Below are positions 8,634-16,103 of a stretch of DNA of 45,673 bases, one piece after another. Location of the stretch: NCBI RefSeq assembly GCF_020252405.1, contig NZ_JADCDA010000031.1, forward strand, positions 1 to 45,673, written 5' to 3'. This stretch comes from Aestuariivirga sp. (lineage in GTDB: Bacteria > Pseudomonadota > Alphaproteobacteria > Rhizobiales > Aestuariivirgaceae). Numbering within the stretch: position 1 is the first letter of the stretch; each line of letters begins with the position of its first letter. Under the pieces are notes generated by a model, which was not told the DNA's origin, searched no databases, and saw only the letters and a list, made by a program, of their open reading frames with translations. The position numbers and the translations under genes are program-made.

Positions 8634-8661
8634 GTTCTTCTTCCTCCCTCTGTTTCCCGCC

Positions 8662-10440
8662 TTATGCGGGGTTGATGAGCGCGACGGCGCCGGGCGTGCG
8701 TCTTTTGGCGCCGCCCGTCGCGATGTTCGTTGAAAGCGTCCGGCTGGCGATGTCTTCAGCCGCGAGGACGCCGAAGGTCACCGCCGGCCCCAGCGTGATG
8801 CCCGCGGCGGGATAGGCCCCGCCCGCAATGGACTCGGCGTCCGCTCCCACGGCGTAGAGACCGGGCAAAGGTTGGCCCGCGTGGTCCAGCACCCGGCCCG
8901 ATGCGTCGGTGGCGAGGCCCAGGAAGGTCGAGAGGTTTCCGGGCTGGATGCGGATCGCATAGAAGGGCGGCCGCGTGAGGGGTGCAACGCATGGGTTTGG
9001 CCGGTGTGAGGGATCGCCCGAACTGCGGTCGAACCGGTTTTCGCCTTTTGCGAAGTCCGCGTCCCGCCCGCCGAGCGCCATCTGGTTCCAGCGTGCGAGG
9101 GATCTTTCAAGGCCCTGCGGACTGATCCCGGCGGCTTGCGCCAATTCGCCCGGCGTGCGGCCCCGGATCAGATATCCGCTTCTCAGGGCCGGACCGGAAG
9201 GAAACGGAAACGCGCCCACGCGGCCCAACCCATAGCGGCGCAGCGCTGTCTCGTCCGCGATGAGCCATGCCTGTGCTTCCGGCTCGCCCGCGCAGGCCTT
9301 GATCAAATGCGCGCAGAAGACGTGATAGTCCTCCGCCTCGTTTGCGAAACGCGACCCGTTCGCGAGAACGGCGATGATCCCCGGCTTTGCCCGGTCACCA
9401 AAATGCGGAACGAGGCAAGGCGCACCCGACGTGGCAGGGTAGCGCGACACCGCGGTCCAGGCGGAGGGCTGTGTCACCTGCCCGCCAAGCGCGCCGCCGA
9501 TTGCCTGCGCAAGACGCAGTCCGTCTCCAGTCACTTCCGGTGGAGGCAATGGAAAATGGGACTGGCCCTCCGTCACGTGCGGATAGTGCCGGGCCATCAT
9601 GTCCCGGTCGTGCGAGAAGCCTCCCGTGGCCAGAATGACTCCATGCCGCGCCCGGACGACAACCGGCCCCTTCAGCGTTTCGACGATCCCGCCCGATATG
9701 GCCGTTCCGAGGGTCTCGAGCGTCCTCAGTGCCGCTGCGGTCCAGATCGGCACCTTGCGCGCCATGAGCCAGGCAAGGAGGCGGGCGATCAGCGCATTGC
9801 CCATGGTCGTGCGGGCGCCGCGATGCAGCCCGCCGAGCCGCTGCCATCCATGCGCCGCCACCAATCGTGCGACATGGCCAGCGGAACGGGGCGATCGGAG
9901 CATGCCCCGAAAGTGGGGCAGATCCTCGCGCGCCACCGAGAGGCCGCCGAGGATCTGGCCAGCGGCAAGCGGATCGCGCAGTCTCTGAAATTCTCTTCCG
10001 AGTTCTCGCCCGTCGAATGGAAGCGTGCGCAGGGTCCGGCCTCCCGAACAGGCGCCGGCCAAGTGCATTTCATAGTCCGGCGCATCGAACATGGGTTCGA
10101 CCGCCATCGCCCCAAGGTCCACGAGTTTCCCGACCGCGCGTGCGGCATGCCGGGCAAAGCTTGCCCGCAGCACGAAGCAGCCTCCGCCGCCCGCGGCATC
10201 ATCAAGATAGGCCGTGGCTGCCTCGGGCGTGTCGATGACGCCGGCGGCCTGTTGCCAGCGGTTGGCCGGCACCCAGAGTTCGCCTCCCGACCAGGCCGTG
10301 GTTCCGCCGATGGCAGGGGCTTTCTCGACCACGAGCACCTCCAGCCCCAACTCGCGGGCCACCACTGCCGCGGCCAGTCCACCGGCGCCGCTGCCGGCAA
10401 TCAGCACATCGCAGTCATGGCGGGCGGTTTCGGCGGTCAT
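8662..10440 (-). CDS. KstD-like FAD-dependent dehydrogenase (flavoprotein 2)
   Basis: This 592-residue paralogue of flavoprotein 1 has GSGAGG at residues 16-21, VVEKAPAIGGTTAWSGG for FAD binding, PDYEM with Tyr123 at the position of the first catalytic tyrosine, RTLPFDGRELG, and the C-terminal AYPAAG with Tyr543 and Gly547. These match the ketosteroid-dehydrogenase layout. The ATG at 10440 overlaps the stop of the EthD gene (ATGA), so translation is coupled. A tail of about 35 residues after the FAD domain is unusual. Flavoproteins 1 and 2 could carry out two successive desaturations of one ring, as known for 4-oxocyclohexanecarboxylate desaturases. That is inference from family and context. 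Confidence 0.88.
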   Translation of the reverse strand: MTAETARHDCDVLIAGSGAGGLAAAVVARELGLEVLVVEKAPAIGGTTAWSGGELWVPANRWQQAAGVIDTPEAATAYLDDAAGGGGCFVLRASFARHAARAVGKLVDLGAMAVEPMFDAPDYEMHLAGACSGGRTLRTLPFDGRELGREFQRLRDPLAAGQILGGLSVAREDLPHFRGMLRSPRSAGHVARLVAAHGWQRLGGLHRGARTTMGNALIARLLAWLMARKVPIWTAAALRTLETLGTAISGGIVETLKGPVVVRARHGVILATGGFSHDRDMMARHYPHVTEGQSHFPLPPPEVTGDGLRLAQAIGGALGGQVTQPSAWTAVSRYPATSGAPCLVPHFGDRAKPGIIAVLANGSRFANEAEDYHVFCAHLIKACAGEPEAQAWLIADETALRRYGLGRVGAFPFPSGPALRSGYLIRGRTPGELAQAAGISPQGLERSLARWNQMALGGRDADFAKGENRFDRSSGDPSHRPNPCVAPLTRPPFYAIRIQPGNLSTFLGLATDASGRVLDHAGQPLPGLYAVGADAESIAGGAYPAAGITLGPAVTFGVLAAEDIASRTLSTNIATGGAKRRTPGAVALINPA

Positions 10441-10799
10441 CGCGGTGTTCCGGGGCGCGTGCCGATGATGATGTGCTCGGACACGATGATGCGCTCGAAC
10501 CTGCTGACGTGCGCCAGAACGTCGGCACGTCCCTCGGGCGCCGACGGCAGCGACAGCGCCGCGCGGGCATCGGCTTCGGAGTGGAAGATTTCCTCGGCAA
10601 TGCCGTCCCACTCGGACTGGATGCCCGTTCCGGCGGGCAGCGCGGCATCATCCCCTGTTCGCAGGTTCACCGAGTAATAAGCGAGGAACCGGCCCTGCCG
10701 GGATGCGATGTAGGGCGCATGACGGTTCAGCCACCAGTCAGCAAAGGCTTCCGGAGACAGCCCCTCGGCGCGCTTCAGAAGCCAGAAAACCTTGACCAA
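10437..10799 (-). CDS. EthD domain-containing protein (copy 2)
   Basis: This protein of about 120 residues is clearly paralogous to the EthD protein at 3105-3461: KVFWLLKRAEGLS, FADWWLNRHAP, SEWDGIAE and VLAH are shared in order. The reading frame runs upstream to an ATG at 10880, but the alignment with copy 1 begins at the TTG at 10799, which has GGGGAG 6 nt upstream, so I use that start. It is the first gene of the minus-strand operon and overlaps flavoprotein 2 by ATGA. Pairing one EthD protein with a KstD-like enzyme and the other with an SDR suggests each EthD protein handles the product of its partner. The reaction is unknown. Confidence 0.82.
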   Translation of the reverse strand: MVKVFWLLKRAEGLSPEAFADWWLNRHAPYIASRQGRFLAYYSVNLRTGDDAALPAGTGIQSEWDGIAEEIFHSEADARAALSLPSAPEGRADVLAHVSRFERIIVSEHIIIGTRPGTPR

Positions 10800-10937
10800 G
10801 GCGCTCTCCCCGATGACATGCCCGTAATCTGACACAGTGTGAATGCAAATAAAATAAAATCTGTATCCAAACTTTGTCAAGAGTGGACAATATGGGCGTC
10901 TGACCCTAGAGTGCGCGGAATCCGCACGGTTTTGGGT
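10800..10937. promoter_or_regulatory. Divergent promoter/operator region of the catabolic operon and its GntR regulator
   Basis: This AT-rich gap of 138 bp lies between the first gene of the minus-strand operon and the plus-strand regulator. It contains the inverted repeat TTGTC-N7-GACAA at 10874-10890 and the short palindrome ACAC-a-GTGT at 10832-10840. GntR regulators of the FadR type usually bind inverted repeats in such divergent gaps, so the first repeat is the best operator candidate. No clear -35/-10 pair can be assigned by eye. Confidence 0.5.
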
Positions 10938-11699
10938 ATGAGAAAGAAGTCAATAAACGCGAGGCACGCACCGCAGACGGGCGCATTGCAACAGGGGGCG
11001 CGGCGCGCGCGGGGCCGCGGAGCCGAGGAGGTCTATGAAATCCTCAAGCGCGGGATCATCCGCCTCGAACTCGCGCCGGGAACGGTTATCGACGATGTGG
11101 CCTTGTGCAAACGGCTGGGCGTCTCCCGCCAGCCGATCCGCGAAGCCTTGATCCGGCTCAGCTCGGAAGGCCTTGTCGAAGCCAACCGGAACCGCTCCAC
11201 CATCGTTGCGAGCTTCGATATCGCTTCGATCCGCGACTTTCTCGACGGTGTGTTGCTCATGTACCGGCTGACCTGCCGCCTTGCGGCGGAAAACAGCCGG
11301 GCGCATGGCAGTGGGCATGTGATCAGTGCTTACCAGGCCCATGCCGAGGCCGCCAAGCTGGGCCACATCGACGGGATCGTGGAGCAGAACCGGCAATTTC
11401 ATCTGGCGATCGCCAACCTTGCCGGCAATGCGATCTATGTGAACTGGGTTCGCAATCTGCTGGACCATGGCGAGAGAATGATGCGGCTCTACCTCCGCCA
11501 GTACGACAACCGCGTGACCGACAATGCGCTCGATGGCCACCGCCGCATCCTCGAGGCGATCGTGGCCGGAAACCCGGATGATGCGGAGCGCGCGGGCGCT
11601 CTCGATGCCCAGATCATGGCGGAGGGGCTTTCCCGCTTCTTCCTGACGGGCAGCAGCCGCAGCCTGTCTCTGGCGGCAAGAGCGGAACTGCCGGCGTGA
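10938..11699 (+). CDS. GntR family transcriptional regulator, FadR/FCD subfamily
   Basis: This regulator has about 253 residues. The N-terminal winged helix-turn-helix (about residues 35-100) contains GVSRQPIREALIRLSSEGLV, the typical GntR recognition region. The C-terminal helical FCD ligand-binding domain contains the expected metal/ligand histidines in QNRQFHLAIANLAGN and DGHRRILEAI. FCD regulators sense small organic acids and usually repress the adjacent catabolic operon. The ATG at 10938 gives a normal length; the frame is open to 10839, but that part lies in the promoter gap. The stop overlaps the downstream SDR gene (GTGA). It most probably controls the divergent transporter/dehydrogenase operon. 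Confidence 0.9.
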   Translation: MRKKSINARHAPQTGALQQGARRARGRGAEEVYEILKRGIIRLELAPGTVIDDVALCKRLGVSRQPIREALIRLSSEGLVEANRNRSTIVASFDIASIRDFLDGVLLMYRLTCRLAAENSRAHGSGHVISAYQAHAEAAKLGHIDGIVEQNRQFHLAIANLAGNAIYVNWVRNLLDHGERMMRLYLRQYDNRVTDNALDGHRRILEAIVAGNPDDAERAGALDAQIMAEGLSRFFLTGSSRSLSLAARAELPA

Positions 11700-12439
11700 C
11701 GCGGACTGTCCTGATCACGGGGGCCGCCGGCGGAATCGGCACTGCCCTGGCGGCGTCCTTTGCGTCCGCCGGTGACGACGTGCTGCTTCTTGACAGGGAT
11801 GAGGCTGCCGTCAGCGCGGCTGCGCAAACCCTGCAAGAACAAGGGGGCCGGGCGCGGCCATACGTCTGCGATATCACCGATGACCGCAGCCTCGGACACC
11901 TCCGGGCCGGATGGCGGAGCGAGGGGGTTCGGCCCGCTGTGCTGATCAACAATGCGGGGATCGAAATGAGGGCCGAAACGGGGTCAACTGACTTTCTTGA
12001 GAGATGGCGGAAAGTGATGGCCGTCAATCTGGATGCGGCCGCGTTCCTGACCCAGCTGCTGATCGATGACCTTGCCGAGGCGCGGGGATGCGTTGTGAAC
12101 ATCGCATCGATACAGTCCTACGCCGTGTTGCACACGGCAAATACGGCATATGCCGTCAGCAAGGCTGCAATCGCGCAACTCACCCGTGCCATGGCCGTTG
12201 AATACGCGCCGCGCGGCGTCAGGGTGAATGCGGTGGCGCCAGGCGTGGTGGAAACGCCGATGATCCGTTTGGCGGGGCAGGATCCCACTCGCTTCTCGCG
12301 TTTCATTGACCGTATCCCGATGGCGCGGTTTGCAGATCCCCGCGAAATCGCCGGCCCCGTGCGCTTCCTGGCATCGGACGGGGCATCCTACATTACGGGC
12401 GCGGTTCTGCCTGTCGATGGCGGATTTCTTGCCATGTGA
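11696..12439 (+). CDS. SDR family oxidoreductase (SDR3)
   Basis: This 247-residue classical SDR has TGAAGGIG at residues 8-15, LLDRDE with an acidic residue favouring NAD(H), an intact NNAGIE, the catalytic serine in NIASIQSY, YAVSK and the final VDGGFLAM. It begins at a GTG overlapping the regulator's TGA, so it is coupled to the GntR gene. It is the third SDR of this locus. Being co-transcribed with the regulator rather than the main operon, it may act on the inducer or on the first step. The exact substrate is unknown. Confidence 0.9.
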   Translation: MTRTVLITGAAGGIGTALAASFASAGDDVLLLDRDEAAVSAAAQTLQEQGGRARPYVCDITDDRSLGHLRAGWRSEGVRPAVLINNAGIEMRAETGSTDFLERWRKVMAVNLDAAAFLTQLLIDDLAEARGCVVNIASIQSYAVLHTANTAYAVSKAAIAQLTRAMAVEYAPRGVRVNAVAPGVVETPMIRLAGQDPTRFSRFIDRIPMARFADPREIAGPVRFLASDGASYITGAVLPVDGGFLAM

Positions 12440-12491
12440 TCCGCGCCGCGTGGGCGTGCTTGCCTTTTCGTCAAACACTCTCGCCTGAAAA

Positions 12492-12950
12492 TCAGGGGAT
12501 GGGCAGTCCGGAATCGGGCTTGAGCTGTTCCATGACGATCTTGCTTTCCACGCGGGCGACAACGGGGTGGGGCAGCAGCCGGTGCTGAATGAACCCGTTG
12601 AGGGCGCCCAAGTCCGTGCACCAAACGCGCAGCAGGTAATCGGCGGCGCCCGTCAGGGTCCAGCACTCGGTTACCTCGCGCATGGTTGCCACCAGGCTGG
12701 CGAAGCCGCGCGCCGCTTCCGCATTATGGGCAGCCATTTCGACCTGGATGAAGGCCTGGACGCCGAGCCCCAGCTTCTTCGGGGCGAGCTTCGCCGAATA
12801 GCCAAGGATGTAGCCTTCCGCCGCCAGCCGCTGCCTGCGCCGCGCCACCTGGCTTGCGGACAGCCCAAGAACCTCCGCCAGTTCCTGAGCGGTGACCTCG
12901 GAGGCTTTCTGCAGCTCTGCGAGGAGTTTTCGGTCAATTGCATCAAGCAT
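12492..12950 (-). CDS. Lrp/AsnC family transcriptional regulator
   Basis: This 152-residue regulator has an N-terminal helix-turn-helix (about residues 18-48, with LAEVLGLSASQVARRRQRL) and a C-terminal RAM/Lrp ligand domain (YSAKLAPKKLGLGVQAFIQVEM, then TGAADYLLRVWCTDL). It is divergent from the 4-hydroxyphenylpyruvate dioxygenase gene, with a 134-bp gap between the starts. Lrp-type activators of hpd that respond to tyrosine-related amino acids are known in rhizobia and other proteobacteria, so it likely controls hpd. That role is inferred from position, not shown by the sequence. Confidence 0.88.
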   Translation of the reverse strand: MLDAIDRKLLAELQKASEVTAQELAEVLGLSASQVARRRQRLAAEGYILGYSAKLAPKKLGLGVQAFIQVEMAAHNAEAARGFASLVATMREVTECWTLTGAADYLLRVWCTDLGALNGFIQHRLLPHPVVARVESKIVMEQLKPDSGLPIP

Positions 12951-13084
12951 GCGTGAATTGTGAACAAAAGTCGGAAATCATGCAAGCGCAACGCAAGTTA
13001 AACCCCGATCAGGCGCCGGTTTGCGTGCCGCTGACGCCCCGCTCGTGGGATTCTGTCTCTTGCTGAGCCAGGGAGGAACGAAGC
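12951..13084. promoter_or_regulatory. Divergent promoter region between the Lrp-type regulator and hpd
   Basis: These 134 bp separate the two divergent start codons and must carry both promoters. A GGGAGG Shine-Dalgarno precedes hpd at about 13070. The segment TTGTGAACAA near 12957-12966 is a weak inverted repeat close to the regulator start. I cannot assign a firm operator. Confidence 0.4.
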
Positions 13085-14182
13085 ATGGGCCCATTTCCGC
13101 ATGACGCGCCGCGCGCCACGATCTCGGACGGGAACCCCGCCGGGACTGACGGTTTCGAATTCGTCGAGTTCGCGCACCCAAACCCCGCCGAACTGCGGGA
13201 ACTCTTCGCGCGAATGGGTTTCGCGCTGACAGCCCGCCACAAGGCAAGGGCCGTCGAGCTCTGGCAGCAGGGCGACATTACCTATGTGCTCAACGACGAG
13301 CCTGGCTCCCATGCCCGCCGCTTCGTCGAGGAGCACGGTCCCTGTGCGCCTTCCATGGCTTGGCGCGTTGTCGATGCCGCTCACGCCTACAATCATGCCA
13401 TGTCCAGGGGCGCCCAGCCCTATGACGGGCCGGGCAAGGCCATCGACCTTCCCGCCATAGTGGGGATCGGTGGCTCGCTGATCTATTTCACCGACCGCTA
13501 CGGCGATGGCGCGTCGCCATATGACGCGGAATTTCATTTCGTGGCGCAGGCCAAGCCGGCCGGCGTCGGCTTCCGCTACCTCGATCACCTCACGCACAAT
13601 GTCCACAAGGGCAACATGGACAGGTGGTTCAGGTTCTACGGCGATCTTTTCGCCTTCAAGCAGATCCGCTTCTTCGACATCGAGGGCAAGTACACGGGCC
13701 TTCTCTCCCGCGCGCTGACCAGCCCCTGCGGCCGCATCCGCATTCCGATCAACGAGGACCGCGGCGAGACAGGCCAGATCGTGGAGTATCTCAAGCGGTA
13801 TAACGGCGAGGGCATCCAGCACATCGCGGTCGGCGCCGATGACATCTACGCCTCCGCCGACGCCATCGCCAGCCGCGGCCTCAAATTCATGCCGAGGCCT
13901 CCCAAGACTTACTATGAGCTGTCGAAGACCCGCGTCGCCGGTCATGAGGAGCCGGTCGGGGAACTGGCGAAGCATGGCATCCTGATTGATGGCGAGGGTG
14001 TGGTCGATGGCGGGGAAACAAAGATCCTGCTGCAGATCTTCTCGAGGACCGTCATCGGCCCGATCTTCTTCGAATTCATCCAGCGCAAGGGCGACAATGG
14101 CTTCGGCGAGGGCAACTTCCGTGCGCTGTTCGAATCGATCGAGCAGGATCAGATCGAACGCGGGGTCATCAAGGCGGCGTGA
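13085..14182 (+). CDS. hpd: 4-Hydroxyphenylpyruvate dioxygenase
   Basis: This 365-residue non-haem Fe(II) dioxygenase turns 4-hydroxyphenylpyruvate into homogentisate in tyrosine breakdown. The 2-His-1-Glu iron ligands are visible: His168 in LDHLTHNV, His246 in IQHIAVG and Glu330 in FFEFIQRKGDNGFGEGNF. The C-terminal block GFGEGNFRALFESIE is the family signature. Two vicinal-oxygen-chelate domains make up the chain, and its length is normal. The ATG is preceded by GGGAGG. The gene is divergent from an Lrp-type regulator and lies just before the convergent MarR gene, so it is transcribed apart from hmgA but serves the same pathway. Confidence 0.97.
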   Translation: MGPFPHDAPRATISDGNPAGTDGFEFVEFAHPNPAELRELFARMGFALTARHKARAVELWQQGDITYVLNDEPGSHARRFVEEHGPCAPSMAWRVVDAAHAYNHAMSRGAQPYDGPGKAIDLPAIVGIGGSLIYFTDRYGDGASPYDAEFHFVAQAKPAGVGFRYLDHLTHNVHKGNMDRWFRFYGDLFAFKQIRFFDIEGKYTGLLSRALTSPCGRIRIPINEDRGETGQIVEYLKRYNGEGIQHIAVGADDIYASADAIASRGLKFMPRPPKTYYELSKTRVAGHEEPVGELAKHGILIDGEGVVDGGETKILLQIFSRTVIGPIFFEFIQRKGDNGFGEGNFRALFESIEQDQIERGVIKAA

Positions 14183-14260
14183 GCGGCCTCACATTGCCGC
14201 GCGCCCGATAAGTGCCCAGGACCGGGCAAGAAGTCGAAGACCGGACGCGGCGGCTGAGCT

Positions 14261-14716
14261 TCACTTGTCGCCGCCCCCTGGCCGCAGCAGGGCCGCTTCA
14301 AGCGCTGTCAGCCCTTTCAGCAGGGACCGGGCATCGGCATCTGAAAGTGCCGCAATGAGGTTCCGCTCGAAGTCGAGGACGAGCGGCAGCAACCGCCGGA
14401 ACATGCGGCGGCCGGCGCCCGTCAGCGTCAGCGTGAAGCTTCGCCTGTCGGATGATGAAACCTTCCGCGCGATGAGTCCGCGATCCTCAAGTTCCCGCAC
14501 GGCCCGGCTGATCGTCGATTTGTGGCCATGGGTGACACGGGCGATCTCCTGGGCCGTCATGTCTCCGCGCGAGGCGAGGTTGGCGAGGATTCGCCACTGC
14601 GGAATATCCAGATTGAACTTGCCCGCATAGACGGCGGAGAGCCGCTCAGACACCGTCTGGGCGAGCACATTCAACCTGAAGGGCAAGAACTCACAGAGTT
14701 TGAACCTGGCTTGCAT
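14261..14716 (-). CDS. MarR family transcriptional regulator, probable homogentisate pathway repressor
   Basis: This winged-helix regulator has about 151 residues. The MarR pattern is seen in WRILANLASRGDMTAQEIA, the recognition helix HGHKSTISRAVRELEDRGLI and the wing KVSSSDRRSFTLTLTGAG. The start is the ATG at 14716 (MQARFKLCEF...); the longer frame to 14806 runs into the hmgA region. It is divergent from hmgA with a perfect 16-bp palindrome in between, the standard set-up for a MarR repressor relieved by a pathway aromatic. By position it is equivalent to HmgR-like repressors; the ligand is inferred, perhaps homogentisate. Confidence 0.9.
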   Translation of the reverse strand: MQARFKLCEFLPFRLNVLAQTVSERLSAVYAGKFNLDIPQWRILANLASRGDMTAQEIARVTHGHKSTISRAVRELEDRGLIARKVSSSDRRSFTLTLTGAGRRMFRRLLPLVLDFERNLIAALSDADARSLLKGLTALEAALLRPGGGDK

Positions 14717-14737
14717 GATTGCAGCTTGACTGAAAGT

Positions 14738-14753
14738 CGTTGCATATGCAACG
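14738..14753. promoter_or_regulatory. Perfect 16-bp palindrome, candidate MarR operator
   Basis: CGTTGCATATGCAACG is its own reverse complement and lies between the divergent MarR start (14716) and hmgA start (14793). A related half-site TTGCAT occurs at 14711-14716 over the regulator start. MarR dimers bind palindromes of this size, so it probably controls both genes. Confidence 0.75.
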
Positions 14754-14792
14754 ATATGTTGTCGTCGTAAGCGCAACCGATCGGGAGCGGGC

Positions 14793-16103
14793 ATGCGGAG
14801 CGCCATTGTGCCGGGCTACATGCCGGGCTTCGGAAATGACTTCGAAACGGAAGCCTTGCCGGGGGTTCTGCCTTATGGCCGGAACTCGCCGCAGAAATGC
14901 GCCTACGGCCTCTATGCCGAGCAGCTTTCGGGCTCTCCCTTCACGGCGCCGCGCGGTACCAATGAGCGCTCCTGGCTCTACCGGATGCGGCCGAGCGTGC
15001 GCCACACCTCGCGCTTCACGGGGGTGGAGTTCCCCCACTGGAAGACCGCCCCCTGCATAGATCAGCACGATCTGCCGATCGGGCCCTTGCGCTGGAGCCC
15101 GCCGGAGCAACCCGAAGGCGAGCTGACCTTCCTGTCCGGACTTCGCACGATTACGACCGCGGGCGATGTCCACACGCAGGCCGGCATGTCGGCCGGCATT
15201 TATTTCGTCAACACCTCGATGGTGGATGACTATTTTTACAATGCCGATGGCGAAATCCTCGTCGTGCCGCAGCAGGGTGTCCTGTGCTTCTTCACGGAAC
15301 TTGGCCGCGTCACGGTGAAGCCTGGCGAAATCTGCGTCATGCCGCGCGGCATGAAGTTCAAGGTCGAACTCGTCGAGGGCCCGGCGCGCGGCTATTGCTG
15401 CGAGAATTACGGCGCGAAGTTCACACTGCCGGACCGCGGCCCCATCGGCGCCAACTGCCTTGCCAATCCGCGCGACTTCAAGACGCCCGTCGCCGCATTC
15501 GAGGATAAGGAAACGCCCTGCCGGGTGTGGGTCAAGTGGTGCGGCAAGTTCTACCGCTGCGATATCGGCCACTCGCCGCTCGACGTGCTGGGCTGGCACG
15601 GCAATTACGCGCCCTACAAATATGATCTCCGCACTTTCTCGCCCGTGGGCGCAATTCTCTTCGACCATCCCGATCCATCCATCTTCACCGTCATGACGGC
15701 GCCGACGGGAGAGGAGGGAACCGCGAATGTCGACTTCGTGATCTTCCCGGAGCGCTGGATGGTGGCCGAGAACTCCTTCCGCCCGCCGTGGTATCACCTC
15801 AATATCATGTCGGAGTTCATGGGCCTGATCCACGGCCGCTATGACGCCAAGCCGGACGGCTTCCTGCCCGGCGGCATGAGTCTGCACAATTGCATGTTGC
15901 CGCACGGTCCGGATCTCGCCGCCTTCACCAGAGCCTCCACGGAAGAGCTCAGGCCGCACAAGCTGACGGATACGCTCGCCTTCATGTTCGAGACCCGGTA
16001 CCCCCAGCAGCTCACCTCCTATGCGGCCTCGCTCGCGGCGCTGCAGCCCGATTATGACCGGTGCTGGGATGGGCTCGATCGCAGGTTCGCCGGAAAACCA
16101 TGA
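14793..16103 (+). CDS. hmgA: Homogentisate 1,2-dioxygenase
   Basis: This 436-residue Fe(II) dioxygenase opens the ring of homogentisate to give 4-maleylacetoacetate. The iron ligands lie at His335 and Glu341 ([12 protein letters not shown]) and His371 (LPHGPD), the same numbering as in the human enzyme. Other family blocks are [15 protein letters not shown] near the N terminus, [16 protein letters not shown] and [12 protein letters not shown]. Start and length fit the family. The stop overlaps the next start (ATGA), so hmgA and the hydrolase gene form a coupled pair under the divergent MarR gene. Confidence 0.98.
   Translation: MRSAIVPGYMPGFGNDFETEALPGVLPYGRNSPQKCAYGLYAEQLSGSPFTAPRGTNERSWLYRMRPSVRHTSRFTGVEFPHWKTAPCIDQHDLPIGPLRWSPPEQPEGELTFLSGLRTITTAGDVHTQAGMSAGIYFVNTSMVDDYFYNADGEILVVPQQGVLCFFTELGRVTVKPGEICVMPRGMKFKVELVEGPARGYCCENYGAKFTLPDRGPIGANCLANPRDFKTPVAAFEDKETPCRVWVKWCGKFYRCDIGHSPLDVLGWHGNYAPYKYDLRTFSPVGAILFDHPDPSIFTVMTAPTGEEGTANVDFVIFPERWMVAENSFRPPWYHLNIMSEFMGLIHGRYDAKPDGFLPGGMSLHNCMLPHGPDLAAFTRASTEELRPHKLTDTLAFMFETRYPQQLTSYAASLAALQPDYDRCWDGLDRRFAGKP

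Noticed and set aside
2365-10799. Steroid degradation cluster
   Set aside because: Despite KstD-like enzymes there are no ring-cleavage, side-chain or Mce/steroid uptake genes; the importer is of amino acid type.
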